Assembly (NCBI GenBank): GCA_963711035.1
Contig: CAVQCN010000005.1
Coordinates: forward strand, 372,001 to 436,000
DNA: 64,000 nt
From: WHTK01 sp963711035
GTDB taxonomy: Bacteria; Chloroflexota; Dehalococcoidia; DSTF01; WHTK01
Direction of reading: 5' to 3'
A program made the position numbers and the translations under genes. The stretch's first letter is position 1. Each line of letters starts with the position of its first letter. The notes under the pieces were generated by a model. It saw only the letters and a list, made by a program, of their open reading frames with translations. It had not been told where the DNA came from and did not search any database. Below, in pieces: positions 1 through 12,821 of this stretch.

Positions 1-1
1 G

Positions 2-526
2 CCGTGGCTGGCCGAGCTACCTTCACCCTGTAGCAATGCCGAGTACGAGGCGATCATGGCGGCGCAGATCGAACGGGCGAGAGCCGAAGGCATCGACGCG
101 ATCGCGTTCGGCGACCTCTTCCTGTCCGAGATCCGCGCCTACCGGGAGCAGCAGATGCGAGGCAGCGGCCTCGGGCTCCTGTTCCCCCTGTGGCTGCCAG
201 CGAAGGACGAGTCAGCCGACCACGGCCCGGAAGCAACGCGCTATCGAGAGCGCAGCATGGCGCTGGCGCAGGAGATGCAAGCCGCCGGCGTGCGCGCCTG
301 GATCACGTGCATCGACCCGCGCGCCCTCGACGCGTCGTTCGCGGGCCGCGAGTGGGACGCGAGGTTTCTGCGCGACCTGCCGCCCAGCGTCGATCCATGC
401 GGTGAGAACGGCGAGTTCCACAGCTTCGTCTTCGCCGGGCCGATGCTGAGCGAGCCGGTGCCTGTACAACCGGGCGAAGTCGTCGAGCGGGACGGCTTCG
501 TCTTCGCCGACCTGCTACCCGCCTGA
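2..526 (+). CDS. Dph6-like ATP pyrophosphatase (diphthine-ammonia ligase family), 3' part only
   Basis: The reading frame is open from base 2 to a TGA at 526, so the gene enters from the left edge and only the last 174 residues are seen. The visible start contains WLAELPSPCSNAEYE, and the next block holds GIDAIAFGDLFLSEIR and GLLFPLWLP. These match the C-terminal half of PP-loop ATPases of the Dph6/DUF71 family. The N-terminal PP-loop is off the edge. In archaea and eukaryotes this family amidates diphthine on EF2; the bacterial members have no settled role, so function here is unknown. The gene converges on thrS and the two stop codons overlap by 12 bases. Confidence 0.75.
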   Translation, partial: PWLAELPSPCSNAEYEAIMAAQIERARAEGIDAIAFGDLFLSEIRAYREQQMRGSGLGLLFPLWLPAKDESADHGPEATRYRERSMALAQEMQAAGVRAWITCIDPRALDASFAGREWDARFLRDLPPSVDPCGENGEFHSFVFAGPMLSEPVPVQPGEVVERDGFVFADLLPA

Positions 527-2281
527 CGGCGCCGCGCTTACCTGCGACTCCGACACCAGCCGCTCGATGACGTCCGCGACCCCGACGGCGCCCAGGTCTT
601 CGCCGCCGCGGGTGCGCACCGAGACAGCTTCGGCGGCGATGTCACGGTCGCCCGCGATGAGCATGTACGGCACCTTCTGCAGCTGCGCGTCGCGGATCTT
701 GGCCTGCATACGCTCGCTGCGGATGTCGACCTCGACGCGCAGGCCGGCGTCGCGCATACGCTGCGCCACGCCCTCGCAGTACTCGACGTGACGGTCGGCG
801 ATGGGGATGAGCGTCGCCTGGACGGGCGCCAGCCAGACGGGGAAGGCGCCGGCGTGGTGCTCGATGAGGATGGCCAGGAAGCGCTCCAGCGAGCCGAGGA
901 TGGCGCGGTGGATCATCACGGGCCGCTGCAGCGAGCCATCCTCGGCGGCGTAGTGCAGGTCAAAACGCTCCGGCAGGTTGAAGTCGAGCTGGAAGGTGCT
1001 GATCTGCCACTCGCGACCCAGGACGTCGTCCATGAACAGGTCGATCTTGGGGCCGTAGAAGGCGCCCTCGTTCGGCACTTCCGTGAACGGCACGCCGGAG
1101 GCCTGCAGGGCGCCGCGCAGCGCCGCTTCCGCGCGGTCCCAGACCTCGTCGCTGCCCATGCGCTTGTCGGGACGCAGGGAGAGCGTGAAGCGCGGCGCAC
1201 CGAGCTCGAAGGCGGCGTAGGCCTCGCGCATCATGGCGATGAGGCTGGATATCTCGCCGCTGACCTGGTCGAGCATGCAGTAGATGTGGGCATCGTCCTG
1301 TGCGAAGGAGCGCACGCGGGTGAGTCCGTGCAGCGTGCCGGAGCGCTCGTAGCGGTGCAGGCGGCCGAAGTCGGCGTAGCGCAGCGGCAACTCGCGGTAG
1401 GAATGCACCTGCGCGGCGTACATGACGCAGTGGCCGGGACAGTTCATCGGCTTGACGCCGAGCTCCGTGTCCTCCGAGTCGATGAAGTACATGTTCTCGC
1501 GATAGTTGTCATAGTGGCCGGAGCGCTTCCAGAGCTCGGCGGAGAAGATCTGCGGCGTGATCACCTCGGTGTAGCCGTAGCGCGGGTACATGCTGCGGAT
1601 GAATCCGATGGCGAGGTTGTAGAGCACGGCACCCTTCGGCAGGAAGAAAGGGCTGCCCGGCGCGATGGGGTCGACGAAGAAGAGCTCCAGCTCGCGGCCG
1701 AGGCGGCGGTGGTCGCGACGCTCCGCCTCTTCCAGCCGATTGAGATAGGCGTTGAGCTCTTCTTCGGTCGGGAACATGATGCCGTAGATGCGCTGCAGCA
1801 TGGGGCGGTGCTCGTCGCCGCGCCAGTAGGCGCCGGCGACGTTCATCAGCTTGAAGGCGCCGACCTCGCCGGTGCTCTCGACGTGGGGGTAGCCGCACAG
1901 GTCCGTGAAGTTGCCGTGCTTGCAGATACCGACCTCGTCGGCCGGGATGCCGTCGATGAGCTCGAGCTTGTAGGGCTGGTCGGCGAAGAAGCGGCGCGCG
2001 TCGTCCTTCGGCGCCTCGCTGCGCACGAAGGGCTTGTCGGCGGCGATGCTCTCGCGCATCAGCTTGTCGATCTGCTCCAGGTCCTCCGGTGTCAGCGGCC
2101 GAGGCAGATCGAAGTCGTAGTAGAAGCCGTTCTCGATCGGCGGGCCGATGGCATATTTCGCCTCGGGAAAGACGGTGAGCACCGCCTCCGCCATGATGTG
2201 CGCCGCGGAGTGGCGCTGGCGGTAGAGCAACTCATCCATGCCCTTGATCTGACCTTCGGGTTCGTAGCCTTCGTTGCTCAT
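515..2281 (-). CDS. thrS: Threonine--tRNA ligase lacking the TGS domain
   Basis: This cytoplasmic class II synthetase charges tRNA-Thr. The 588-residue product starts MSNEGYEPEG and goes almost at once into the editing/SAD region (RHSAAHIMAEAV). It then has the catalytic core with CPGHCVMY (zinc cysteine), FGRLHRYERSG and HGLTRVRSFAQDD, and finally the anticodon-binding domain (PVQATLIPI). The usual N-terminal TGS domain of about 60 residues is absent, which shortens it from the common 640. ATG 2281 was chosen because the 20 upstream in-frame residues (MTVGAFAYRS...) lie in the leader terminator region. The gene is preceded by a T-box leader, so expression should rise when tRNA-Thr is uncharged. 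Confidence 0.95.
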   Translation of the reverse strand: MSNEGYEPEGQIKGMDELLYRQRHSAAHIMAEAVLTVFPEAKYAIGPPIENGFYYDFDLPRPLTPEDLEQIDKLMRESIAADKPFVRSEAPKDDARRFFADQPYKLELIDGIPADEVGICKHGNFTDLCGYPHVESTGEVGAFKLMNVAGAYWRGDEHRPMLQRIYGIMFPTEEELNAYLNRLEEAERRDHRRLGRELELFFVDPIAPGSPFFLPKGAVLYNLAIGFIRSMYPRYGYTEVITPQIFSAELWKRSGHYDNYRENMYFIDSEDTELGVKPMNCPGHCVMYAAQVHSYRELPLRYADFGRLHRYERSGTLHGLTRVRSFAQDDAHIYCMLDQVSGEISSLIAMMREAYAAFELGAPRFTLSLRPDKRMGSDEVWDRAEAALRGALQASGVPFTEVPNEGAFYGPKIDLFMDDVLGREWQISTFQLDFNLPERFDLHYAAEDGSLQRPVMIHRAILGSLERFLAILIEHHAGAFPVWLAPVQATLIPIADRHVEYCEGVAQRMRDAGLRVEVDIRSERMQAKIRDAQLQKVPYMLIAGDRDIAAEAVSVRTRGGEDLGAVGVADVIERLVSESQVSAAPSGG

Positions 2282-2323
2282 GAGACACCTCGTTCTCGCG
2301 CCCACGTGACGCGAGCGATATGC

Positions 2324-2560
2324 AAAAGCGCCCACCGTCACAGGGACGGTGGGCGCTCCGTGGTTCCACCCTGGTTCACCTCTCCGGAGAGAGGTCTCCT
2401 GGCGCCGTTAACGCCGGCAGGCGGGGCCGTCTACTCTCGAGGGATTTCGAGGCCCGGCTCGGAGGTGGTTTTCGCGTCGACAGCGGCGGGGGGAGTTCCA
2501 GACGTGCTCCCGTTCTCTGGTCGCCGGCTCTCAGGCACTACTCGTCCTCGTCGTAGCCTT
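2324..2560 (-). promoter_or_regulatory. T-box riboswitch leader of thrS with terminator
   Basis: On the minus strand the leader contains the T-box core AGGGTGGAACCACGG (2372-2358), followed by a perfect 12-bp hairpin (arms 2328-2339 and 2345-2356) and a run of four U, a factor-independent terminator. Upstream are GACGAGTAG and GAGAGCCGG blocks typical of stem I. A plausible specifier is ACC (2469-2467) in AAAACCACC, a threonine codon followed by a purine. Uncharged tRNA-Thr would favour the antiterminator. The T-box and terminator are clear; the stem I fold and the specifier are inferred by eye. Confidence 0.88.
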
Positions 2561-2570
2561 TCAAACGATA

Positions 2571-2647
2571 TGGTGGGCGGTACAAGACTCGAACTTGTGA
2601 CCTCCACGATGTCAACGTGGCGCTCTAACCAACTGAGCTAACCGCCC
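2571..2647 (-). tRNA. tRNA-Val (anticodon GAC)
   Basis: The minus strand folds as a cloverleaf. The acceptor GGGCGGT pairs with ACCGCCC, the anticodon arm is CCACG-TTGACAT-CGTGG with anticodon GAC, the T arm carries GTTCGAGTC, and CCA is encoded. It lies only about 10 bases upstream of the thrS T-box leader in the same direction. Confidence 0.96.
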
Positions 2648-2658
2648 GCGGTTCAACG

Positions 2659-2687
2659 ATGCTACCAGAGGGCCCTAGGAGGGTCAA
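2659..2687 (-). promoter_or_regulatory. Sigma-70-type promoter for tRNA-Val
   Basis: On the minus strand, TTGACC (2687-2682) and TAGCAT (2664-2659) are separated by 17 bases. The expected start falls about 5 bases before the tRNA. No separate promoter fits between the tRNA and the thrS T-box, so thrS may be read from here or from inside the tRNA gene. Confidence 0.6.
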
Positions 2688-2704
2688 CGAAGGCCCGAGC
2701 CGCT

Positions 2705-2797
2705 GTCATTGCGAGGAGCGGAGCGACGAAGCAATCCTGGAGGGACCGAATTCACCGACGTGGCGACCGACATTGCATCGCTGGCGCTCGCAATGAC
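2705..2797. repeat. Inverted-repeat intergenic element, GTCATTGCGAG type
   Basis: The left end GTCATTGCGAGGAGCGGAGC (2705 on) continues to GACGAAGCAATCCTGG. The right end ATTGCATCGCTGGCGCTCGC AATGAC closes at 2797 as a degraded inverted copy. The same termini recur at 21903, 25584 and 42083. The stretch 2648-2920 holds no gene. Confidence 0.7.
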
Positions 2798-2920
2798 GAA
2801 GGACCCCGTATCGCACCTTCACGGAACCTCACAAGACGACGGGCTGTCGGCCATCCTTCGAGAGCCTCAGGATGAGCCGCCGCTTCGTCCACCATTTCGC
2901 ACATTCTTTCTGAAAAGCGC

Positions 2921-2949
2921 TTGACATCGTAGTACGTCTGTTCTACTGT
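2921..2949 (+). promoter_or_regulatory. Strong sigma-70-type promoter
   Basis: TTGACA (2921-2926) and TACTGT (2944-2949) are separated by exactly 17 bases. The start would be near 2956, just ahead of the small ORF at 2970. Confidence 0.75.
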
Positions 2950-2969
2950 GTGGCAATCGGCAACAGAAC

Positions 2970-3083
2970 ATGCGTACTGGAGGTGTGCACTTGGGGCCTG
3001 TAGTCATCGCCATCGCCGTGTTTCTCTGCTCCGCCTACCTGCTGTGGCAGGCGTGGGAGGAAGACATGGTGGACGACCGGTAA
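2970..3083 (+). CDS. Small single-pass membrane protein (37 or 30 residues), unknown function
   Basis: ATG 2970 opens a 37-codon frame. A TTG at 2991 in the same frame has a better ribosome site (GGAGGT about 8 bases upstream) and would give 30 residues. The product has a hydrophobic stretch (PVVIAIAVFLCSAYLLW) followed by an acidic tail (QAWEEDMVDDR), as in small membrane regulators. It has its own consensus promoter at 2921 and a hairpin terminator at 3109, which argues that it is a real single-gene unit. I do not recognise the family. Confidence 0.5.
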   Translation: MRTGGVHLGPVVIAIAVFLCSAYLLWQAWEEDMVDDR

Positions 3084-3108
3084 GCCCGGCGTCCGCCTTG
3101 GGCTGAAG

Positions 3109-3143
3109 GTCGGGGCCGAAGACTAACCCCCGTCGGCCCCGAC
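3109..3143 (+). terminator. Hairpin terminator after the small membrane ORF
   Basis: The 11-bp stem GTCGGGGCCGA / TCGGCCCCGAC (3109-3119, 3133-3143) has a 13-base loop and is followed by TCTCGCTT. The U-tract is weak, but the position is right for the ORF ending at 3083. Confidence 0.55.
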
Positions 3144-3224
3144 TCTCGCTTCATAAGGCAGGTACACGAGTGAATGCTAGAATCGAACGCAGAGAGCGTG
3201 GACTGGACCGCGCATCTTTGCTGA

Positions 3225-3995
3225 ATGGACCAGATCACCGCGCTCCTATCCCTGAGCTCTTTCGCGAGCATCGGCGACATCTTCGACTGGCTGATCAGCC
3301 TGCCGGTAGCGATCTTTCATGGCTACGGCTGGCTGCTCCGGTCGGCTGCCGACGGCGTCCGCTGGCTATTTGACAACTACGGCTACTGGGCCGTCTTCTT
3401 CGGCACCCTGTCCGAGAACACGCTGCTGGTCGGACTGCTCGTGCCCGGCTCCTTCGTTATCATCCTGGCGGGGCTGGCGGTGCAGGAAGGCAGCATGTCG
3501 CTGCCGTTGTCGCTGGTCATCGGCGTGATCGGCACCGTGATCGGCGACACGATCAGCTACTACCTGGGGCAGTTCGGCTGGTCGCGTATCAAGTTCTTGC
3601 GCGACAACACGGAACGCGTGCGGGAGCCGTTGCTGCGGCGCGGCATGTCGTTCGTACTCTTCTACCACTTCGCCGGCTACACACGCGTCGTCGGACCTGC
3701 GTCGGCTGGGCTGATGCGCATGCCGTTCCACCGATGGGCCATCGCAGACTACGGCGGCGCCTGTCTCTGGGTGGCGGCGTACATGGCGATCGGCTGGGCG
3801 CTGGGACGGGCCGGCTTCACGCTGGACACGTCGGACCACTACTTCCACTACGTCGAGTGGGGCTTCCTGGCTGTTGTCCTGGTGATGTTCTTCTTCTTCT
3901 ACCGCTCGGCCATGCGCACCTGGGAAGAGTTCATGGCCCAGAATCAGACGCCCGAAGAGCAGGAACCCGAGCCCGTCGAAGCAACCGGAGACTAA
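3225..3995 (+). CDS. DedA/VTT-family inner-membrane protein
   Basis: The 256-residue protein has an amphipathic N-terminus, then a membrane domain running from about residue 45 to 215. Conserved DedA features include FFGTLSENTLLVGLLVPGS, GDTISYYLGQFG and the arginine-bearing FYHFAGYTRVVGPASAG. The C-terminus is acidic and proline-rich (EEQEPEPVEATGD). DedA proteins act in membrane lipid recycling, including undecaprenyl-phosphate flipping, and in proton-motive-force homeostasis; the exact substrate cannot be read from sequence. No clear ribosome site precedes ATG 3225. The gene stands alone between two hairpins and the convergent gltD. Confidence 0.85.
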   Translation: MDQITALLSLSSFASIGDIFDWLISLPVAIFHGYGWLLRSAADGVRWLFDNYGYWAVFFGTLSENTLLVGLLVPGSFVIILAGLAVQEGSMSLPLSLVIGVIGTVIGDTISYYLGQFGWSRIKFLRDNTERVREPLLRRGMSFVLFYHFAGYTRVVGPASAGLMRMPFHRWAIADYGGACLWVAAYMAIGWALGRAGFTLDTSDHYFHYVEWGFLAVVLVMFFFFYRSAMRTWEEFMAQNQTPEEQEPEPVEATGD

Positions 3996-4115
3996 GCGCC
4001 GGTCGCCAACGCAGGATGTCCTGCGCCGCCTATTGGCAAGGCTTCACGTGGAGCGGTCTTCCAGGAGACTCGTCCTACCAGGGACAGCCCGCGCAGTTCG
4101 CCGCCATGCTAATGG

Positions 4116-5573
4116 CTAGGTGGCGGTGGAAACCGATCGCGGCAGGCCCGTCTCGCCCATGAGGTAGAGGTCGACGCCGCGAGCCGCTTCCCGTCCCTCG
4201 GCCAGCGCCCAGACGACGAGCGACTGGCCGCGAGAGGCGTCGCCGGCGGCGAAGATGCCGTCCACGTTCGTCATCTTGTTGGCATCGGTGCGCACGTTGC
4301 CGCGCCCGTCCAGCTCGACGCCGAGCTGGTCGAGGAGGCCGCCGCGCTCCGGGTGGAGGAAGCCCATCGCCAGCAGAACGAGGTCTGCGTCAACGACGAA
4401 CTCGCTGCCGGCGACTTCCTGCATCTGCATGCGGCCGCCGGCGTCGGGCGCCCAGTCCAGGCGCACGGCGTGCAGCTTGTCGACGACGCCGTTCTCACCG
4501 GTGAGGCTCTTGGTGAGGATGTTGTAGTCGCGCACGCCGCCCTCGTCGTGCGCGGCCGAGCTGCGCAGGATAAGGGGCCACTGCGGCCACGGGTTGTTGC
4601 CGCGGCGCTGCTTCGGCGGCTCCGGTAGCAGCTCGTACTGGCGGACAATCTCGGCGCCCTGACGGTGGGCGGTGCCGAGACAGTCGGCGCCGGTGTCGCC
4701 GCCACCGAGGATGATGACGCGCTTGCCCTCGGCCGTGATGCGGTCCTCGGGCGCAACGCTCTCGCCGGCATTGAGCTTGTTCTGCTGCGTCAGGTACTCC
4801 ATCGCGAAGTGCACGCCCCTGAGGTCGCGACCGGGCACGTCGAGGTCGCGCGGGATGGTCGAGCCGATGGCGATGACGACGGCGTCGAAATTGCCGCGCA
4901 GCTCTTCGACCGTGATGTTGCGGCCGACGTAGACACCGGTGCGGAACTCGATGCCCTCGTCCTTCATCTGCTGCACGCGCCGCTGGACGACGTGCTTGTC
5001 GAGCTTGAAGTCGGGGATGCCAAGGCGCAGCAGGCCGCCGACGTAGTTGTCGCGCTCGAAGACCGTGACGCTGTGGCCGGCGCGATTGATCTGCTGCGCG
5101 GCAGCGAGACCGGACGGCCCAGAGCCGATGACGGCGACGCGCTTGCCGGTGCGTGTGGCGGGCGGCTGTGGCGTGATCCAGCCTTCCTCCCAGCCGCGGT
5201 CGGCGATTGTCTTCTCGATGTACTCGATCGTGACCGGGTCCTGATTAATCGAGAGGGTGCAGGAGGCCTCGCAGGGCGCCGGGCAGATGCGGCCGGTGAA
5301 CTCCGGGAAGTTGTTGGTCGAGTGCAGGGCGGCGAGAGCACGCTGCCACTGCCCTTTGTAGACCAGGTCGTTCCAGTCCGGGATCAGGTTGCCGAGAGGG
5401 CAGCCCTTGTGGCAGAAGGGGATGCCGCAGTCCATGCAGCGCGCGCCCTGGCCTCGCGCTTCCTCTTCGGTCCAGGTGAGCAGGTACTCACCGTAGTCGC
5501 GCACACGCTCCGGTATAGGCCGGCGAGGCAGCGGCTGACGCGGTCGATCCTTGAATCCGGTTGGTTCGCCCAA
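4116..5573 (-). CDS. gltD: Glutamate synthase small subunit
   Basis: The 485-residue protein carries the N-terminal double [4Fe-4S] cysteine region (CMDCGIPFCHKGCPLGNLIP and CPAPCEASC). It is followed by the FAD fold (VAVIGSGPSGLAAAQQ) and the NADPH fold (RVIILGGGDTGADC). It feeds electrons from NADPH to GltB for the amination of 2-oxoglutarate by glutamine. It lies 21 bases downstream of gltB on the same strand, so the two form an operon. Length and motifs are normal for the family. Confidence 0.96.
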   Translation of the reverse strand: MGEPTGFKDRPRQPLPRRPIPERVRDYGEYLLTWTEEEARGQGARCMDCGIPFCHKGCPLGNLIPDWNDLVYKGQWQRALAALHSTNNFPEFTGRICPAPCEASCTLSINQDPVTIEYIEKTIADRGWEEGWITPQPPATRTGKRVAVIGSGPSGLAAAQQINRAGHSVTVFERDNYVGGLLRLGIPDFKLDKHVVQRRVQQMKDEGIEFRTGVYVGRNITVEELRGNFDAVVIAIGSTIPRDLDVPGRDLRGVHFAMEYLTQQNKLNAGESVAPEDRITAEGKRVIILGGGDTGADCLGTAHRQGAEIVRQYELLPEPPKQRRGNNPWPQWPLILRSSAAHDEGGVRDYNILTKSLTGENGVVDKLHAVRLDWAPDAGGRMQMQEVAGSEFVVDADLVLLAMGFLHPERGGLLDQLGVELDGRGNVRTDANKMTNVDGIFAAGDASRGQSLVVWALAEGREAARGVDLYLMGETGLPRSVSTAT

Positions 5574-5594
5574 AGGAGATCCTCTGTTGGTTTG

Positions 5595-10160
<4,566 letters not shown>

Positions 10161-10280
10161 TCGAGTCATCAAGTCCGCCGTCCTGAAGATGGGATTGTAG
10201 GTCCGGAGCCGGGGATCCGGCAACTAAATGCCAAACCGGCCCAGCCAGTATTGGAGGGGCCGGCAGCGTTTGTGACAGGG

Positions 10281-10309
10281 ATAATAATTCCCTATCGCTA
10301 TTGGTGCAA
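10281..10309 (-). promoter_or_regulatory. Promoter of gltBD
   Basis: On the minus strand, TTGCAC (10309-10304) is 17 bases from TATTAT (10286-10281). The leader would be about 110 nt. It contains the 16-mer CCCATCTTCAGGACGG (10193-10178), which also occurs ahead of sufD. Confidence 0.6.
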
Positions 10310-10326
10310 GGGGTCGCTAGAGGCTA

Positions 10327-10644
10327 TCACCAGAGGCCCAGTTGCATCTTGATCTCGTCGCTCGCCATGGTGCGCGGGTCCCACGGCGGGTGGAACGTGA
10401 TCTCGACGTTGACGTCCTTCACGCCGGGCAGATCCATGAGCGTGTCCTGGATCTGGCCGATGAGCAACGGCCCCAGCGGGCACGCGGGCGTCGTCAGGGT
10501 GATGACGACGTCGACGATGCCGTCATCGTCGATGCGGGCGTCGTAGACGAGGCCCAGGTCGACGATGCTCATACGAATCTCGGGGTCCTGAACCGGGATC
10601 AGGGCCTCCATCAGCTCTTCGGGCGAAACTTTGGTCTCTGCCAT
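10327..10644 (-). CDS. sufT: SufT / MIP18-family Fe-S assembly factor
   Basis: The 105-residue DUF59 protein has the family signatures VQDPEIRMSIVDLGLVY and LTTPACPLG, with the conserved cysteine. SufT-type proteins help mature Fe-S proteins in the cytoplasm. It is the last gene of the suf operon, 18 bases after sufU, and this position supports the call. The full-length DUF59 domain has no fusion to PaaD or ApbC partners. Confidence 0.88.
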   Translation of the reverse strand: MAETKVSPEELMEALIPVQDPEIRMSIVDLGLVYDARIDDDGIVDVVITLTTPACPLGPLLIGQIQDTLMDLPGVKDVNVEITFHPPWDPRTMASDEIKMQLGLW

Positions 10645-10662
10645 GGATTCGGTCTCCTGTGG

Positions 10663-11112
10663 TTAGCTGGCGGCCTCGGCCTTTTCGAGACCTTCTTCCA
10701 GTACGCGCCAGGCCAGGGTCGCGCACTTCACTCGCACTGGGAACTTGGCCACGCCCTGCAGGGCTTCGAGGTCGCCCAGCTCCTCAGGCGCGGCCGACTC
10801 TGGGTCGGTCATCATGCGGCGGAAGGACTCAGCGATAACGCGCGCTTCTTCCGGCGTGTGGCCCTTTATCGCGTCCGTCATCATCGAGCCGGACGCCTGG
10901 CTGATGGAGCAGCCGCGGCCGTGGAAGGCCACGTCCTTGATCAGGCCGTCCTCTAGCTCGAGGTCGACGGCGATCTCGTCACCGCAGACCGGGTTGTAGC
11001 CCTCGGAGGACACGCTGCAGTGCTCCAGCTTGCCCTTGTTCCGGGGGTGGCGGTAGTGGTCGAGGATGAGCTCTCGGTAGAGGTCGTCCAGTTCGGGTTC
11101 GGGGTAGTTCAT
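10663..11112 (-). CDS. sufU: SufU-type Fe-S assembly / sulfur-relay protein
   Basis: The 149-residue protein starts MNYPEPELDDLYRELILDHY. Its zinc/sulfur ligands are visible in NPVCGDE, GRGCSISQASGS and VRVKCATLAW. SufU accepts persulfide from SufS and replaces SufE, which is not present in this operon. A longer open frame to 11280 overlaps the end of sufS and lacks homology, so ATG 11112 is preferred. Spacing is 40 bases to sufS and 18 to sufT. Confidence 0.94.
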   Translation of the reverse strand: MNYPEPELDDLYRELILDHYRHPRNKGKLEHCSVSSEGYNPVCGDEIAVDLELEDGLIKDVAFHGRGCSISQASGSMMTDAIKGHTPEEARVIAESFRRMMTDPESAAPEELGDLEALQGVAKFPVRVKCATLAWRVLEEGLEKAEAAS

Positions 11113-11152
11113 GCTCTTCCTATTGTACCAATTACGACACTGCGGACTTCGT

Positions 11153-12400
11153 TTATGCCTGGCGCGCCACCGGCGCCTCCGGCACCGAGAAGTAGCGCCC
11201 TGCCTCCTTGATCGCGTCGACCAGCACGTCGATCTCCGCGGTCGTGTTGTAGATATAGAAGCTGGCGCGCGCCGTGGCAACGCAGTCGAGGCGGCGCATC
11301 AACGGCTGGGCGCAGTGATGGCCGGCGCGCGTGGCGACGCCGTACTGATCGAGCACCTGCGAGAGGTCGTGCGGGTGCACTTCGCCGTAGTTGAACGAGA
11401 CGACGCCGACGCGGTCCCCGGCGTCGCGGGGGCCGTAGATCGTCATCGCCGGCAGCGCGCTCAGGCGGTCGAGGGCGTAGCCGGTGATCTGCTTCTCGTG
11501 CTCGCGCACCGCGTCCATGCCCAGCGCTTCGAGGTAATCGATCGCGGAGCCGAAGGCGATGACGTCGGCGATGTTGGGCGTGCCGGCCTCGTACTTGTAC
11601 GGCACCTCGTTCCAGGTCGACTCCTCCAGCAAAACGCGCTCGATCATCGAGCCGCCGCCGAGAAAGGGGTCCATGACCTCGAGCAACTCGGGGCGACCCC
11701 AGAGCACGCCGACGCCGGTGGGACCGAGCATCTTGTGACCGGAGAAGGCGAGGAAGTCGCAGTCGAGCTCAGCGACATCCACGGGCATGTGCGGCACGCT
11801 CTGGGCGCCGTCGACGACCATGATGGCACCCTGCTCGTGGGCCATCGCCGTGATCTCGGCGACCGGGTTGATGCCGAGCACGTTGGAGGCGTGCGCCAGC
11901 GCCACGATGCGCGTCTTCGGGCCGATTAGCTCGTGCGCCTGATCGAGGCGCAGGCGTCCTTCGTCGTCGATGTCGATGAAACGCAGGACGGCGCCGCGTT
12001 CGCGGGCGATGAGCTGCCAGGGGATGAAGTTGCTGTGATGCTCCGCCAGGCTGACGACGATCTCGTCGCCGGGCTCCAGAAAGCGGCGGCCCCAGGCGTT
12101 CGCGACGAGGTTGATGCCCTCCGTCGTGTTGCGCACGAAGACGACGCCCTCAGCCGGGGCGTTGATGAAGCGCGCAACCTTCATGCGCGCGCCCTCGTAC
12201 GCCTCGGTAGCCTCCTCGGCGAGCGTGTGCAGGCCGCGGTGGATGTTGGCGTTGTGGTTCTCGTAGTAGTCCACCAGCGCCTCGATGACCTGGCGCGGCT
12301 TCTGTGTAGTCGCGGCGTTGTCGAGGTAGACGAGCGGTTTGCCGTGCACGGTGCGCTCGAGGATGGGGAAGTCTTTGCGGATGGTTTCTACGTCAAACAT
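11153..12400 (-). CDS. sufS: Cysteine desulfurase SufS
   Basis: The 415-residue group II PLP-dependent desulfurase releases sulfur from cysteine for cluster assembly. Visible signatures are the PLP lysine in FSGHKMLGPTGVGVLWG and the persulfide cysteine in RAGHHCAQPLMRR. NHNANIHRGLHTLAEEAT and VVDGAQSVPH are also typical. MFDVETIRKDFP at 12400 is the standard N-terminus; the open frame upstream is the region carrying the inserted repeat element. The stop of the GIY-YIG gene overlaps this start by 8 bases. Confidence 0.96.
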   Translation of the reverse strand: MFDVETIRKDFPILERTVHGKPLVYLDNAATTQKPRQVIEALVDYYENHNANIHRGLHTLAEEATEAYEGARMKVARFINAPAEGVVFVRNTTEGINLVANAWGRRFLEPGDEIVVSLAEHHSNFIPWQLIARERGAVLRFIDIDDEGRLRLDQAHELIGPKTRIVALAHASNVLGINPVAEITAMAHEQGAIMVVDGAQSVPHMPVDVAELDCDFLAFSGHKMLGPTGVGVLWGRPELLEVMDPFLGGGSMIERVLLEESTWNEVPYKYEAGTPNIADVIAFGSAIDYLEALGMDAVREHEKQITGYALDRLSALPAMTIYGPRDAGDRVGVVSFNYGEVHPHDLSQVLDQYGVATRAGHHCAQPLMRRLDCVATARASFYIYNTTAEIDVLVDAIKEAGRYFSVPEAPVARQA

Positions 12401-12821
12401 GGTGCTGTTCCTTCGGGTTGCGGGCGGTACCCGCGAGAGCGGGGCGGCGTATCGGCGCCCGATCAGCTGAATTGTCACTCTGAGCGGAGCGAAGAGTCTG
12501 GCCCTTGTCAATGGACGCTCCGAGTGCGGGCGCCTGCTCAAACCACTCTTCGGCAAGATCAAGCCAACGAGGATTAAGCGATTTGATCAGCTCGATCTTC
12601 CGCTTGCGAGTCCAGCCTTTGAGCTGCTTCTCCCTTTCGATCGCGGCCGTGACGCCAGAAGTGCTTTCGACGTAAAGCAGGCGATTCATCGCGTAACGAC
12701 GCGTGAAGCTCTCGGAGACGCCGTCCCGGTGCTCCTTGACCCGCCGAGCGATGTCGTTCGTCACGCCAATGTACAGGGTGCCGGAGCGGTTGGTCATGAC
12801 GTAAACGTGGTATTCCTTCAC
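12393..12821 (-). CDS. Small GIY-YIG endonuclease-domain protein
   Basis: The 142-residue protein has a complete GIY-YIG domain over residues 1-85: YHVYVMTN, LYIGVTNDIARRVKEH, RLLYVE, and AIEREKQLKGWTRKRKIELI with the late glutamate and NP. It matches the stand-alone COG2827-type proteins. The last 45 residues (GQTLRSAQSDNS...) are simply translation through the left arm of the enclosing inverted-repeat element and the spacer before sufS. The gene breaks the suf operon between the Rieske gene and sufS, in the same direction. Its role is unknown. The fold cleaves DNA in restriction, repair and homing enzymes, and its setting suggests a mobile passenger. Confidence 0.88.
   Translation of the reverse strand: MKEYHVYVMTNRSGTLYIGVTNDIARRVKEHRDGVSESFTRRYAMNRLLYVESTSGVTAAIEREKQLKGWTRKRKIELIKSLNPRWLDLAEEWFEQAPALGASIDKGQTLRSAQSDNSADRAPIRRPALAGTARNPKEQHHV

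Noticed and set aside
788..2641. Long plus-strand open frame (617 codons) across thrS
   Set aside because: It is antisense to thrS, has low-complexity Val/Asp/Glu/Arg composition typical of GC-rich shadow frames, and no domain.
2931..2970. LexA-like operator around TGTTCT...AGAACA at the small-ORF promoter
   Set aside because: The two half-sites are 21 bases apart and match no LexA spacing I know; it is probably chance.
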